Shown piece after piece: positions 40,187-48,379 of a DNA stretch of 64,000 nt; positions within the stretch are counted from its first letter, which is position 1; every line of letters begins with the position of its first letter. The notes beneath the pieces are model-generated. The model was not told the origin of the DNA, made no database searches, and saw only the letters and a list, made by a program, of their open reading frames with translations. This DNA comes from Sphingopyxis sp. TUF1 (GTDB lineage: Bacteria; Pseudomonadota; Alphaproteobacteria; Sphingomonadales; Sphingomonadaceae): the NCBI RefSeq assembly GCF_036687315.1, contig NZ_CP144683.1, forward strand, positions 3,294,001 to 3,358,000, read 5' to 3'. A program made the translations under genes and the position numbers.

Positions 40187-41475
40187 TCGGCTGCCTCCAG
40201 CGCACCGCCATTCTCGCGGATGCGGCGTTCGATTTCGGGGCGGAAGTGTTTTATCAGGCCCTGGATCGGCCACGCCGCCGCGTCGCCGAGCGCGCAGATG
40301 GTGTGGCCTTCGACCTGCTTGGTCACGTCGTACAGCGTGTCGATTTCGCTGATGTCGGCGTCGCCGGTGCGCAGCCGCTCCATCACGCGCCACATCCAGC
40401 CGGTGCCTTCGCGGCACGGGGTGCACTGGCCGCAGCTTTCATGCTTGTAGAAATAGCTGATGCGGCTGATCGCCTGAACAACGTCGGTCGACTTGTCCAT
40501 CACGATCGCGGCAGCAGTGCCGAGCCCCGATCCGACAGCCTTCAGCCCGTCGAAGTCCATCGGCGCGTCCATGATTTCGGCCGCGGGAACCAGCGGAACC
40601 GACGAACCGCCGGGGATCACCGCGAGCAGATTGTCCCAGCCGCCGCGAATGCCGCCGCAATGCGTGTCGATCAGTTCGCGGAAGGTGATGCCCATCTCCT
40701 CTTCGACCACACACGGCTTGTTCACATGACCGCTGATCTGGAAGAGCTTGGTGCCCTTGTTATTCTCGCGCCCAAAGCTCGCGAACCACGGCGCGCCGCG
40801 GCGCAGGATCGTCGGGACGACCGCGATGCTCTCGACATTGTTCACCGTCGTCGGGCAGCCATAGAGGCCCGCACCCGCCGGGAACGGCGGTTTCAGGCGC
40901 GGCTGACCCTTCTTGCCTTCGAGGCTTTCGATCATCGCGGTTTCCTCGCCGCAGATATAGGCGCCGGCGCCGCGGTGGACGAAGACGTCGAAATCATAGC
41001 CCGACTTCGACGCATTCTTGCCGAGCAGTCCGGCGGCATACGCTTCCTGCACCGCGGCGAACAACGTCTCTGCCTCGCGGATGAATTCGCCGCGGATATA
41101 GATGTACGCGGCGCGCGCGCGCATCGCGTAGCCCGCGATCAGCGCACCTTCGATCAGCTTGTGCGGATCGTGGCGGATGATCTCGCGGTCCTTGCATGAG
41201 CCGGGCTCGGATTCGTCGGCGTTGATGACGAGAAAGCTCGGGCGGTCGGCGCGCGGCTCCTTCGGCATGAAGCTCCATTTGAGCCCCGTCGGAAAGCCTG
41301 CGCCGCCGCGGCCGCGGAGGCCCGACGCCTTGATCTCCTCGATGATCGCGTCCTGGCCGCGCTTCATCAGATCCTTGGTATTATCCCAATCGCCGCGCGC
41401 CTGCGCAGACTTGAGGGTCCACGGCTGGAAGCCGTAGAGATTGGTGAAAATGCGGTCTTTGTCGTGGAGAGCCAT
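40183..41475 (-). CDS. nuoF: NADH-quinone oxidoreductase subunit F
   Basis: NADH- and FMN-binding subunit of complex I with cluster N3, 430 residues. Motifs: [16 protein letters not shown] (NADH site), [34 protein letters not shown], and the cluster cysteines in [16 protein letters not shown] plus a later Cys ([13 protein letters not shown]). The start is ATG 41475 ([12 protein letters not shown]), sharing one base with the stop of the upstream ORF (TGATG); the TTG codon just before it is unlikely. Its end overlaps the exported ORF. Confidence 0.97.
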   Translation of the reverse strand: MALHDKDRIFTNLYGFQPWTLKSAQARGDWDNTKDLMKRGQDAIIEEIKASGLRGRGGAGFPTGLKWSFMPKEPRADRPSFLVINADESEPGSCKDREIIRHDPHKLIEGALIAGYAMRARAAYIYIRGEFIREAETLFAAVQEAYAAGLLGKNASKSGYDFDVFVHRGAGAYICGEETAMIESLEGKKGQPRLKPPFPAGAGLYGCPTTVNNVESIAVVPTILRRGAPWFASFGRENNKGTKLFQISGHVNKPCVVEEEMGITFRELIDTHCGGIRGGWDNLLAVIPGGSSVPLVPAAEIMDAPMDFDGLKAVGSGLGTAAAIVMDKSTDVVQAISRISYFYKHESCGQCTPCREGTGWMWRVMERLRTGDADISEIDTLYDVTKQVEGHTICALGDAAAWPIQGLIKHFRPEIERRIRENGGALEAAE

Positions 41476-41819
41476 CAACGTGCCACCCTAATCAGATGCG
41501 CGGACTTCGGCGCAATGAAGGCCCAGCTTCCGTATGCTGCAAGCCACGGAATGAAAGTCGCAAGGGAAAGTCCAAGCGCAGAAAAACGCATGGGATGATG
41601 GCTGACCCTTGCCCAGATTGCCGTGCCTATGAAAACCAAGAGCAGGACCGTCGCTACACAACAGAACGCGGTCACACCTCGTGCAAATTTTGACAGTTGT
41701 GATGCTGTACCGATGTAGGCAGGGCCAATTTTGCCGAACGGCGTAAATTGAAACCCTTGTGGCGTGACGAATTCAAAAGCGCTATCGACGCACCCAAAGA
41801 CGGAGGGCAGTTTTTTCAT
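41475..41819 (-). CDS. unknown two-span membrane protein between nuoE and nuoF
   Basis: Unrecognised protein of 114 residues. A polar N-terminal half ([20 protein letters not shown]) precedes two membrane spans ([20 protein letters not shown] and [21 protein letters not shown]) and a short basic end. Its start shares TGATG with the nuoE stop and its own stop shares TGATG with the nuoF start. GTG codons just upstream (41825, 41822) are possible but unneeded. Base composition looks more AT-rich than nuoE or nuoF. It could be an accessory membrane protein or a passenger. Confidence 0.76.
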   Translation of the reverse strand: MKKLPSVFGCVDSAFEFVTPQGFQFTPFGKIGPAYIGTASQLSKFARGVTAFCCVATVLLLVFIGTAIWARVSHHPMRFSALGLSLATFIPWLAAYGSWAFIAPKSAHLIRVAR

Positions 41820-42487
41820 CACCACTCCTTCCGATAGTCGTAATTGGCCTCGACCATCGCCACGAGCGTCGTCGGTCCGCCCTCGGGCTCGCTCGTGTGC
41901 CGCTGCGGGTTCTGCGTGCCCGCCTTGGGCTGCTTGCCCGCCGCGAGTTCGTCGAGGATGCGCGTCATGCTGTCGTAATCGAGGTCTTCGTAATTATCGT
42001 CATTGATCTGCACCATCGGCGCGTTGGTGCAGGTGCCCATGCACTCGACCTCGGTGAGCGTGAACAGACCGTCGGGCGTCGTCTTGCCCTTCGTCATGCC
42101 GCGATTCTTGCATGCCGCCATCACATCGTCCGCCCCGCGCAGCAGGCAAGGCGTCGTGCCGCAGACCTGCACATGATAGCGGCCGACGGGGACGAGATTG
42201 TACATGGTGTAAAAGGTCGCGACCTCATAGGCGCGGATGAAGGGCATATCGAGCTGGGCTGCGACATATTCGATCACCGGTACGGGCAGCCAGCCCTGCG
42301 TCTGCGTCTCGGCGCCGACCTGGCGCTGCGCGAGGTCGAGCAGCGGCATCACCGCCGAGCGCTGGCGCCCCGCGGGATAGCGCGCGATCACCTGCTTTGC
42401 TTTTTCGGCATTCTCCGCCGTCCACGCAAACGCGCCCCAGCGCGCGCGGGTTTCGGCCTCGTCGGGAATTTGGGGTGCGTCAGCCAT
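41819..42487 (-). CDS. nuoE: NADH-quinone oxidoreductase subunit E
   Basis: Thioredoxin-like 2Fe-2S (N1a) subunit of complex I, 222 residues: YNLVPVGRYHVQVCGTTPCLLRGAD supplies the first cysteine pair in CGTTPC and VECMGTCTNAPMVQIND the second. A C-terminal tail rich in Lys, Gln and polar residues extends beyond the fold. The start ATG 42487 shares TGATG with the stop of the cupin ORF. Confidence 0.96.
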   Translation of the reverse strand: MADAPQIPDEAETRARWGAFAWTAENAEKAKQVIARYPAGRQRSAVMPLLDLAQRQVGAETQTQGWLPVPVIEYVAAQLDMPFIRAYEVATFYTMYNLVPVGRYHVQVCGTTPCLLRGADDVMAACKNRGMTKGKTTPDGLFTLTEVECMGTCTNAPMVQINDDNYEDLDYDSMTRILDELAAGKQPKAGTQNPQRHTSEPEGGPTTLVAMVEANYDYRKEW

Positions 42488-42855
42488 CAGATTGATTCCA
42501 GTTTCGCACGGGTGCGATGCGACGGCGTGTCGCCGGTGTTGGGTTCGCCTTCGCGATCGAGAAACAGGATGTGGCACTCCTCGGCCGCGAAAGGCCGGTG
42601 CTCGACGCCTTTCGGCACGACCACCATCTCCCCGGCGCCGAAGTGGCGAATGCCGTCGCGAAACTCGATGCCCATCGCGCCCTTTATCACCAGAAACATC
42701 TCATCGGTCTCGGGATGCGCGTGCCAGGTGAAATCGCCGCCGATCTTGGCGACGCGGATCTCGTTGCCGTTATAATGGCCGATGATGTGCGGCTTCCAAT
42801 GCTCGTCAAAGGTCGCGAGCTTTTCCGCCAGATTGACGACGACGGGCGCGCTCAC
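42487..42855 (-). CDS. cupin-domain protein between nuoD and nuoE
   Basis: Single-domain cupin of 122 residues. The first cupin motif is [20 protein letters not shown] (His, His, Glu metal ligands; the usual G is replaced), and the second motif lies in [19 protein letters not shown] with its His. Such proteins bind a metal and may sense or isomerise small molecules. The start is GTG 42855 ([12 protein letters not shown]), which overlaps the nuoD stop (GTGA) and has GGGGAG about eight bases upstream inside nuoD; its stop overlaps the nuoE start (TGATG). Its substrate and link to complex I are unknown. Confidence 0.88.
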   Translation of the reverse strand: MSAPVVVNLAEKLATFDEHWKPHIIGHYNGNEIRVAKIGGDFTWHAHPETDEMFLVIKGAMGIEFRDGIRHFGAGEMVVVPKGVEHRPFAAEECHILFLDREGEPNTGDTPSHRTRAKLESI

Positions 42856-44108
42856 CGATCGCACTCCCCGAACACGACATCGATCGCGCCGATGATCGCC
42901 GTGGTGTCGGCGAGCATGTGGCCCTTGCACATAAAATCCATCGCCTGAAGGTGCGAAAACGCCGTCGGGCGAATCTTGCAGCGGTACGGCTTGTTCGTGC
43001 CGTCACTGACCAGATAGACGCCGAATTCGCCCTTCGGGCTTTCGGTCGCGACATAGACTTCGCCCGCGGGGACGTGGAAGCCCTCGGTGTAGAGCTTGAA
43101 GTGATGGATCAGCGATTCCATCGACTGCTTCATCTCGCCACGCTTCGGCGGGACGACCTTGCGGTCGAGGCTGGCGATCGGGCCGGTGGGCATGTCGCGC
43201 AGGCATTGCTTGATGATCTTTGCCGACTGATAGACTTCCTCGACGCGCACCATGAAGCGGTCATAGCAGTCGCCGCGCGTGCCGACGGGGATGTCGAACT
43301 CCATCGCCGCATAGGCATCATAGGGCTGCGACTTGCGCAGATCCCATGCGATGCCGCTGCCGCGGATCATCGGGCCCGAGAAGCCCCACGCCAGCGCGTC
43401 TTCCTTGCTCACCGTCGCGATATCGACGTTGCGCTGCTTGAAGATGCGGTTGTCGATGACGAGGCTCATCGCGTCGCCGAAGAGCTTGGGCAGACGCCCG
43501 TCGATCCACTCGCCAATGTCGACGAGCAGCTTTTCGGGCACGTCCTGATGGACGCCGCCGGGACGGAAATAAGCGCTGTGCATCCGCGCACCCGAGGCGC
43601 GTTCGAAGAAATTGAGGCAATCCTCGCGCAGCTCGAACACCCACAGGTTCGGCGTCATCGCACCGACGTCCATGACATGCGCGCCGATGTTGAGCATATG
43701 GTTGCAGATGCGCGTCAGCTCGGCAAACAAGGTACGCAGATATTGCGCGCGCGCCGGAACTTCGAGATCGAGCAGCTTTTCGATGGCAAGCACGTAAGAG
43801 TGCTCCATCCCGAGCGGCGAGCAATAGTCGAGCCGGTCGAAATAGGGCAGCGCCTGCAAATAGGTCTTATACTCGATCAGTTTCTCGGTGCCGCGGTGGA
43901 GCAGGCCGACGTGCGGATCGACGCGCTCGATGATCTCGCCATCGAGCTCCATCACCATGCGCAGCACGCCGTGCGCCGCGGGGTGCTGCGGGCCGAAGTT
44001 GATCGTGTAGTTGGTGACGGCCTGATCGCCGGCCGTGTTCGCGGTATCGACCGGATAGCCTTCGAACATGTCGCTGCCGTGGTGCTTGACCTGAGGAGCG
44101 TCGGTCAT
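42852..44108 (-). CDS. nuoD: NADH-quinone oxidoreductase subunit D
   Basis: 49-kDa-type subunit lining the quinone cavity, 418 residues. Motifs: [58 protein letters not shown] region ([17 protein letters not shown]), [17 protein letters not shown] and the ending [19 protein letters not shown]. It overlaps nuoC (ATGA) and the cupin ORF (GTGA). Confidence 0.97.
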   Translation of the reverse strand: MTDAPQVKHHGSDMFEGYPVDTANTAGDQAVTNYTINFGPQHPAAHGVLRMVMELDGEIIERVDPHVGLLHRGTEKLIEYKTYLQALPYFDRLDYCSPLGMEHSYVLAIEKLLDLEVPARAQYLRTLFAELTRICNHMLNIGAHVMDVGAMTPNLWVFELREDCLNFFERASGARMHSAYFRPGGVHQDVPEKLLVDIGEWIDGRLPKLFGDAMSLVIDNRIFKQRNVDIATVSKEDALAWGFSGPMIRGSGIAWDLRKSQPYDAYAAMEFDIPVGTRGDCYDRFMVRVEEVYQSAKIIKQCLRDMPTGPIASLDRKVVPPKRGEMKQSMESLIHHFKLYTEGFHVPAGEVYVATESPKGEFGVYLVSDGTNKPYRCKIRPTAFSHLQAMDFMCKGHMLADTTAIIGAIDVVFGECDR

Positions 44109-45001
44109 GCGTCACCTCCTGCTTTGGGCTTGCGCGGCGCGCGCGGCTTGGCCGGAGCCTTTTCCGCGGCCTTCGTCGCCGGGGTCTTGGCCTTCGCCGC
44201 CGCGGTTGCCTTGGCGCCGTCGCGGCTCGTCTTCGCGGCCTTGAGGTTCGTTTTCGCCCCTGCCCCGGTTTCGGCCGGCTTTTCGGTCGTCTTGGGGGTG
44301 GGCGGCGGCGGAGCCTTTGCTTCGTCCGCCTTCTTGACCTCAGCGGCGGTCAGCGGCGTCGGCGCCCCCTTGCCCGGCGCTTCGCCCGTCCCGCCGGCCT
44401 TTTCGTCGCCCGGAAGCACATAGTCGGCGCCTTCCCAAGGGGACAGGAAATCGAAGTTTCGGAAATCCTGCGCGAGCTTCACGGGCTCGTAGACGACGCG
44501 CTTGTCTTCTTCGCTATACCGCAGCTCGATATAGCCGGTCAGCGGGAAGTCCTTGCGCTGCGGATGCCCCTGAAAGCCATAGTCGGTCAGGATGCGGCGG
44601 AGGTCGGGGTTGCCCGCGAACAGCACGCCGTACATGTCGAACACTTCGCGCTCGAGCCAGCCCGCGACTGGCCAGACGGGCACGATGCTCGGCACGGGCG
44701 TCGCTTCGTCGGTCGATACGCGCACGCGAAGGCGATGGTTTTTGGTGACGCTCAGCAGGTGATAGACAACCTCGAACCGCTCAGGCCGGCCGGGATAGTC
44801 GACCCCGGCGATTTCCATGAGCTGCTGGTAATCGAGATTGTCGCGCAGCGCGATCATCACCCCGGCGATCGCGTCGCGGCGCACGGTGATGCTGTCCTCA
44901 CCCACGGTGAAGACGTGCGCGAGAAGATCGTCGCCGAGCAGCTTTTTGAGCGCAGCGGCAAGGTCCGCACGCGGGGCGACGAGGGGAGCAGGGCTGGCCA
45001 T
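44105..45001 (-). CDS. nuoC: NADH-quinone oxidoreductase subunit C with long Lys/Ala/Pro tail
   Basis: 30-kDa subunit of complex I, 298 residues. The conserved part (about 1-200) has [50 protein letters not shown] in pieces ([23 protein letters not shown]) and [18 protein letters not shown]. From about residue 215 to the end there is a low-complexity, positively charged extension of some 85 residues ([43 protein letters not shown]). NuoC normally ends near residue 200, so this tail is an addition. It starts one base into the nuoB stop (TGATG) and overlaps nuoD. Confidence 0.95.
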   Translation of the reverse strand: MASPAPLVAPRADLAAALKKLLGDDLLAHVFTVGEDSITVRRDAIAGVMIALRDNLDYQQLMEIAGVDYPGRPERFEVVYHLLSVTKNHRLRVRVSTDEATPVPSIVPVWPVAGWLEREVFDMYGVLFAGNPDLRRILTDYGFQGHPQRKDFPLTGYIELRYSEEDKRVVYEPVKLAQDFRNFDFLSPWEGADYVLPGDEKAGGTGEAPGKGAPTPLTAAEVKKADEAKAPPPPTPKTTEKPAETGAGAKTNLKAAKTSRDGAKATAAAKAKTPATKAAEKAPAKPRAPRKPKAGGDA

Positions 45002-45585
45002 CAGCGTTCGATCGTCCCGGTGCGGCGGATTTTCCGCTGCAACTGCATCACGCCGTACAGCAGCGCCTCGGCGGTCGGCGGGCAGCCGGGGACATAGATG
45101 TCGACGGGCACGATGCGGTCGCAGCCGCGCACCACCGAATAGCTATAGTGATAATAGCCGCCGCCATTGGCGCAGCTGCCCATCGAGATGACATATTTGG
45201 GATTCGACATCTGGTCGTACACGCGGCGCAGCGCGGGGGCCATCTTGTTGCACAGCGTTCCTGCGACGATCATCACGTCCGACTGGCGCGGGGATGCGCG
45301 CGGCGCGACGCCGAAGCGCTCCATGTCGTAGCGCGGCATATTGACGTGGATCATCTCGACCGCGCAGCACGCGAGGCCAAAGGTCATCCACCAGAGCGAG
45401 CCGGTGCGCGCCCAGTTGAAAAGATCCTCGGTCGATGTGACGAGGAAGCCCTTGTCGCCAATCTCGCTGTTGAGATCGTCGAAATAGCTCTGGTCGGGCA
45501 ACGTTGCTTCGGGAAGATGAAGGCCCGGAGCCACGCCTTCGGGGGTCAGCCCCCGCGTGTCGGTGATGATCGGCGAGCGGGTCAT
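45001..45585 (-). CDS. nuoB: NADH-quinone oxidoreductase subunit B
   Basis: Subunit carrying terminal cluster N2, 194 residues. Cluster ligands lie in [20 protein letters not shown] and [14 protein letters not shown]. The start is ATG 45585 ([12 protein letters not shown]), overlapping the nuoA stop (ATGA); a methionine nine residues upstream lies within nuoA. An N-terminal extension of about 35 residues precedes the conserved [13 protein letters not shown]. Confidence 0.97.
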   Translation of the reverse strand: MTRSPIITDTRGLTPEGVAPGLHLPEATLPDQSYFDDLNSEIGDKGFLVTSTEDLFNWARTGSLWWMTFGLACCAVEMIHVNMPRYDMERFGVAPRASPRQSDVMIVAGTLCNKMAPALRRVYDQMSNPKYVISMGSCANGGGYYHYSYSVVRGCDRIVPVDIYVPGCPPTAEALLYGVMQLQRKIRRTGTIER

Positions 45586-45956
45586 TCCCAGTCCAACGCC
45601 CCTTTCTTCCATGCATAAACAAGGCCGATCGCTAGCTCGGCAAGAAAAACCATCATCGTAGCCCAGCCGGCCCAGCCGATCTCCTCAAGGCTCACCGCCC
45701 AGGGAAAGAGAAACGCTGCTTCAAGGTCGAAGATGATGAAGAGGATGGCGACCAGATAGAATCGCACGTCGAACTGGCTGCGCGCGTCCTCGAACGCCGG
45801 AAAGCCGCATTCATATTCGCTGAGCTTCGCGGGGTCGGGCTTGTGCGCGCCGGTCAGACGCGCGACGCCCATCGGCAGGAAGACGAAGGCCGCCGACAAC
45901 CCGACCGCGATGACCAGGAATATCAGGATCGGCAGATACTGAGTCAGATCGACCAT
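45582..45956 (-). CDS. nuoA: NADH-quinone oxidoreductase subunit A
   Basis: Small membrane subunit, 124 residues, three spans ([59 protein letters not shown]) with the diagnostic [28 protein letters not shown] loop ([13 protein letters not shown]) and [11 protein letters not shown]. The start is taken at ATG 45956 (MVDLTQYLP); an in-frame ATG at 45974 adds six residues. First gene of the nuo operon. Confidence 0.96.
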   Translation of the reverse strand: MVDLTQYLPILIFLVIAVGLSAAFVFLPMGVARLTGAHKPDPAKLSEYECGFPAFEDARSQFDVRFYLVAILFIIFDLEAAFLFPWAVSLEEIGWAGWATMMVFLAELAIGLVYAWKKGALDWE

Positions 45957-46015
45957 GGGAGCTCGCAGTTCCATTGTGCAATTTTTGGGGTGGCGTGCAC
46001 CCGGTTATCGGGGGC

Positions 46016-46044
46016 GCTTTAGGCCAGCGCGCCGCGTGTCGCAA
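46016..46044 (-). promoter_or_regulatory. candidate sigma70-type promoter of the nuo operon
   Basis: On the minus strand TTGCGA (46044-46039) and TAAAGC (46021-46016) are separated by exactly 17 bases, about 55 bases upstream of the nuoA start region. The gap between nuoA and the divergent YbjN gene is the only non-coding upstream region of the nuo cluster, so the main promoter must lie here. Confidence 0.45.
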
Positions 46045-46184
46045 GCACTGCGGGCAGGATTTTCGTATCTTGCGTGACCAGCGCGCCATTGCACGCTGGC
46101 GAACGGGCCTGTCGCTGTGATACGCCAGCAAAACGGGTCGCAGAGCATCGCCTTTCAGGCGCCACATCCGTTACGGGAGCTATT

Positions 46185-46667
46185 ATGAAGCCAATCGCCG
46201 CCCGCACCATCCTTGCGCTGAGTGCCGCAACCTTGCTTACGGCCGCCCCGGCCCGCGCCGAACTTATCAACGCCACCAATCCCGAAACGATCAAGGCGGT
46301 CGTCGAATCGCAGGGGTGGCCCGCGACGATCGTCGCGAACGAAGGCGACGATCCCTATATCGAGAGCAATCGCAACGGCCTGAAGTTCCTCGTGCTGTTC
46401 ATGAACTGCGACGAAGGGAAGCGTTGCAAGACGCTGCAATATTATCTGGGTTTCAGCGATGCGAAAAATGTCACCCTCGATCAGCTCAACCGGTGGAACA
46501 AGGAAAAGCGTTTCGCGCGGGCTTACAAAGACGATGCGGGCGACCCGGTGCTCGAAATGGACGTCGACCTGGATTTTGCGGGCATCCCGCGCGAAAATGT
46601 CGGCGAGACCTTCAACACATGGGCGTCGCTGATGGACAGTTTTCGGGAGTATGTTTTCGAAAAGTGA
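46185..46667 (+). CDS. exported YbjN-domain protein
   Basis: Protein of 160 residues with a signal peptide (RTILALSAATLLTAAPARA) and a mature part matching YbjN-type bacterial sensory-transduction regulators: INATNPETIKAVVESQGWPA, GLKFLVLFMNCDEGKRCKTLQYYLGFS, LNRWNKEKRFARAYKDDAGD. YbjN-domain proteins resemble type III secretion chaperones and their role in sphingomonads is unassigned. The start ATG 46185 has GGGAG six bases upstream. It is divergent from nuo and converges on suhB. Confidence 0.87.
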   Translation: MKPIAARTILALSAATLLTAAPARAELINATNPETIKAVVESQGWPATIVANEGDDPYIESNRNGLKFLVLFMNCDEGKRCKTLQYYLGFSDAKNVTLDQLNRWNKEKRFARAYKDDAGDPVLEMDVDLDFAGIPRENVGETFNTWASLMDSFREYVFEK

Positions 46668-46699
46668 GCTCACTCAAAACCAGGGCCCCTCCCATTTCG

Positions 46700-46769
46700 T
46701 CACCCCGGACTTGATCCGGGGTCCATGACAACGCCGCTGGCATGGACGCCGGATCAAGTCCGGCATGAC
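46700..46769. repeat. palindromic (REP-like) element
   Basis: Inverted arms at 46700-46728 (core CCCCGGACTTGATCCGGGG, 46703-46721) and 46741-46769 (core CCGGATCAAGTCCGG, 46749-46763) match at 26 of 29 positions when one is reversed, and each arm is itself a hairpin. This is the GTCA-CCCCGGACTTGATCCGGGG-TCCATGAC type of repeat common in alphaproteobacteria. It lies between two convergent genes and could act as a terminator or mRNA stabiliser. Confidence 0.88.
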
Positions 46770-46791
46770 CATGTAAGGAATGCCGCTCCGG

Positions 46792-47610
46792 TCAAGCGTT
46801 GCGCAGCGCGCCCGCAACCAGCTTCTGCAGCTTCGAATGCACCGCAGCGCTGCCCGCGATATATTCGCTGCGCTCGATCGCGCGGTCGCCGCCGCGGAAA
46901 TCGCTGACGAAACCGCCGGCTTCGCGTACCAGCAGCATCCCCGCCGCAACGTCCCACACTTGCAGGTTGCTTTCCCAGAAGCCGTCGTACCGCCCCGCCG
47001 CGACCCATGCGAGGTCGAGGCTGGCGGCGCCGAAGCGACGGATTCCGGCGACTTCGGGGGCGACGGCGCCAAAAATGCGGCTCCACTGCGCCATATTGCC
47101 ATGGCCCATGTACGGAATGCCCGTTGAAATAAGGCATTCGTTGAGGTGGCGACGCGACGCGACGCGCAGACGCCGGTCGTGCAGCCAGGCACCGCGGCCG
47201 CGCTCGGCCCAATAGCTTTCGTCGGTGACGGGCTGATAGATCAGCGCCGCGGTGACGTCGCCCCAGCCGCCGCCGAGCTTGGGCTCCTGCACCGCGATCG
47301 AGATCGCGAAATGCGGGATCGCGTGAAGGAAGTTCGACGTGCCATCGAGGGGGTCGATGATGAAGCGCGGCTTGCCCGGCTCGCCCTCGATCTCGCCGGC
47401 CTCTTCCATCAGGAAACCCCAGCCGGGGCGCGCGTGGGTCAGTTCGTCATAGAGGGTGCGCTCGGCGGCCTGATCGGCCTTTGACACAAAGTCCGCAGGG
47501 CCTTTCTGCGACACCTGCAAATGCTCGATCTCGCCGAAGTCGCGGCGCAGCTTGGTGCCGGCCTTGCGCGCGGCGCGTTCCATGACGGTGATGATGCCGG
47601 ATACGGCCAT
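46792..47610 (-). CDS. suhB: inositol monophosphatase family protein (SuhB-like)
   Basis: Mg-dependent phosphatase of 272 residues. Metal motifs are intact: LMEEAGEIEG (Glu), IIDPLDGTSNFLHAIPHF (DPLDGTxNF) and LQVWDVAAGMLLVREAGG (WDxAAG). It hydrolyses inositol-1-phosphate or related sugar phosphates; SuhB proteins can also have RNA-linked roles, which cannot be judged here. The start is ATG 47610 (MAVSGIITVMERAARKAG). The open frame upstream runs through a palindromic repeat and is not coding. Confidence 0.94.
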   Translation of the reverse strand: MAVSGIITVMERAARKAGTKLRRDFGEIEHLQVSQKGPADFVSKADQAAERTLYDELTHARPGWGFLMEEAGEIEGEPGKPRFIIDPLDGTSNFLHAIPHFAISIAVQEPKLGGGWGDVTAALIYQPVTDESYWAERGRGAWLHDRRLRVASRRHLNECLISTGIPYMGHGNMAQWSRIFGAVAPEVAGIRRFGAASLDLAWVAAGRYDGFWESNLQVWDVAAGMLLVREAGGFVSDFRGGDRAIERSEYIAGSAAVHSKLQKLVAGALRNA

Positions 47611-47627
47611 TGTTCGATCTCCAACGC

Positions 47628-47703
47628 GTCGCCCCCGCGAAGGCGGGGGCCGCAAACAACCTTGCGCTACGCCGACAGCGGCCCCCGCCTTCGCGGGGGC
47701 GAC
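47628..47703. repeat. perfect long inverted repeat (REP-like) between suhB and efp
   Basis: Two 26-base arms, 47628-47653 and 47678-47703, are exact inverted copies of each other. Each arm contains a hairpin, GCCCCCGC-GAAG-GCGGGGGC, flanked by GTC and CGC. The 24-base spacer is unrelated. It is a third variant of the palindromic repeat family seen in this window and lies between efp and suhB, both on the minus strand. Confidence 0.92.
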
Positions 47704-47708
47704 GTTAT

Positions 47709-48272
47709 TTAGTCTGCGCGGCGCACATATTCGCGGTCGTACACATGCACGACGATCTTGGTCCCGCTGGTAATGTGCGGCGGCACCATCACGCGCACGC
47801 CATTGTCGAGGATCGCGGGCTTGTACGACGATGAGGCGGTCTGGCCCTTCACCACCGCGTCGGCCTCGACGATCGTCGCTTCGATCGTTTCGGGGAGTTC
47901 GACCGAGATCGGGCGTTCTTCCCAAAGTTCGAGCACGACATCCATGCCGTCCTGCAGAAACTCATGCGCTTCGCCGACGACATCCTTCGAAATGTTGATC
48001 TGTTCGAACGTATCCTTGTCCATGAACACCAAATCGTCGCCCTCGGCATAGAGGAACTGGAAATCCTTGGTGTCGAGGCGGACCTTTTCCACCGTGTCGG
48101 CGCTGCGGAAACGATTGTTGAGCTTGCGCCCGTCGATCAGATTCTTGGCCTCGACCTGCATATAGGCGCCGCCCTTGCCCGGCTGGGTGTGCTGGATCTT
48201 GGTGACCTTCCAGATACCGCCTTCATATTCGATAATATTGCCGGGACGGATTTCAACGCCGGTGATCTTCAT
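47709..48272 (-). CDS. efp: elongation factor P
   Basis: Translation factor that relieves stalling at proline runs. The 187 residues show the three-domain EF-P form: KOW-like domain ([19 protein letters not shown]), modification loop [10 protein letters not shown] with Lys33 at the tip, and the OB domains ([34 protein letters not shown]). The start is ATG 48272 (MKITG), with an alternative methionine three residues upstream. No modification enzyme gene (epmA/B or earP) is in this window. Confidence 0.96.
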   Translation of the reverse strand: MKITGVEIRPGNIIEYEGGIWKVTKIQHTQPGKGGAYMQVEAKNLIDGRKLNNRFRSADTVEKVRLDTKDFQFLYAEGDDLVFMDKDTFEQINISKDVVGEAHEFLQDGMDVVLELWEERPISVELPETIEATIVEADAVVKGQTASSSYKPAILDNGVRVMVPPHITSGTKIVVHVYDREYVRRAD

Positions 48273-48309
48273 CGCGCACACTCACTTGGACAAGAATAGA
48301 AAGAGCCGC

Positions 48310-48330
48310 CGGCATCTTGCATATGCCGGA
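48310..48330 (-). terminator. possible hairpin terminator of the OPT transporter gene
   Basis: CCGGCAT and ATGCCGG form a 7-bp perfect stem with a 7-base loop, followed on the minus strand by a T-rich stretch (TTTCTATTCTT). It lies 50 bases after the OPT stop and 38 bases before efp. The stem is short, so this is a modest call. Confidence 0.45.
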
Positions 48331-48379
48331 CACAGGAGCGCGCCTTTAACCGCGCGAACGGCGAAGGGCAAGCCGCGTG

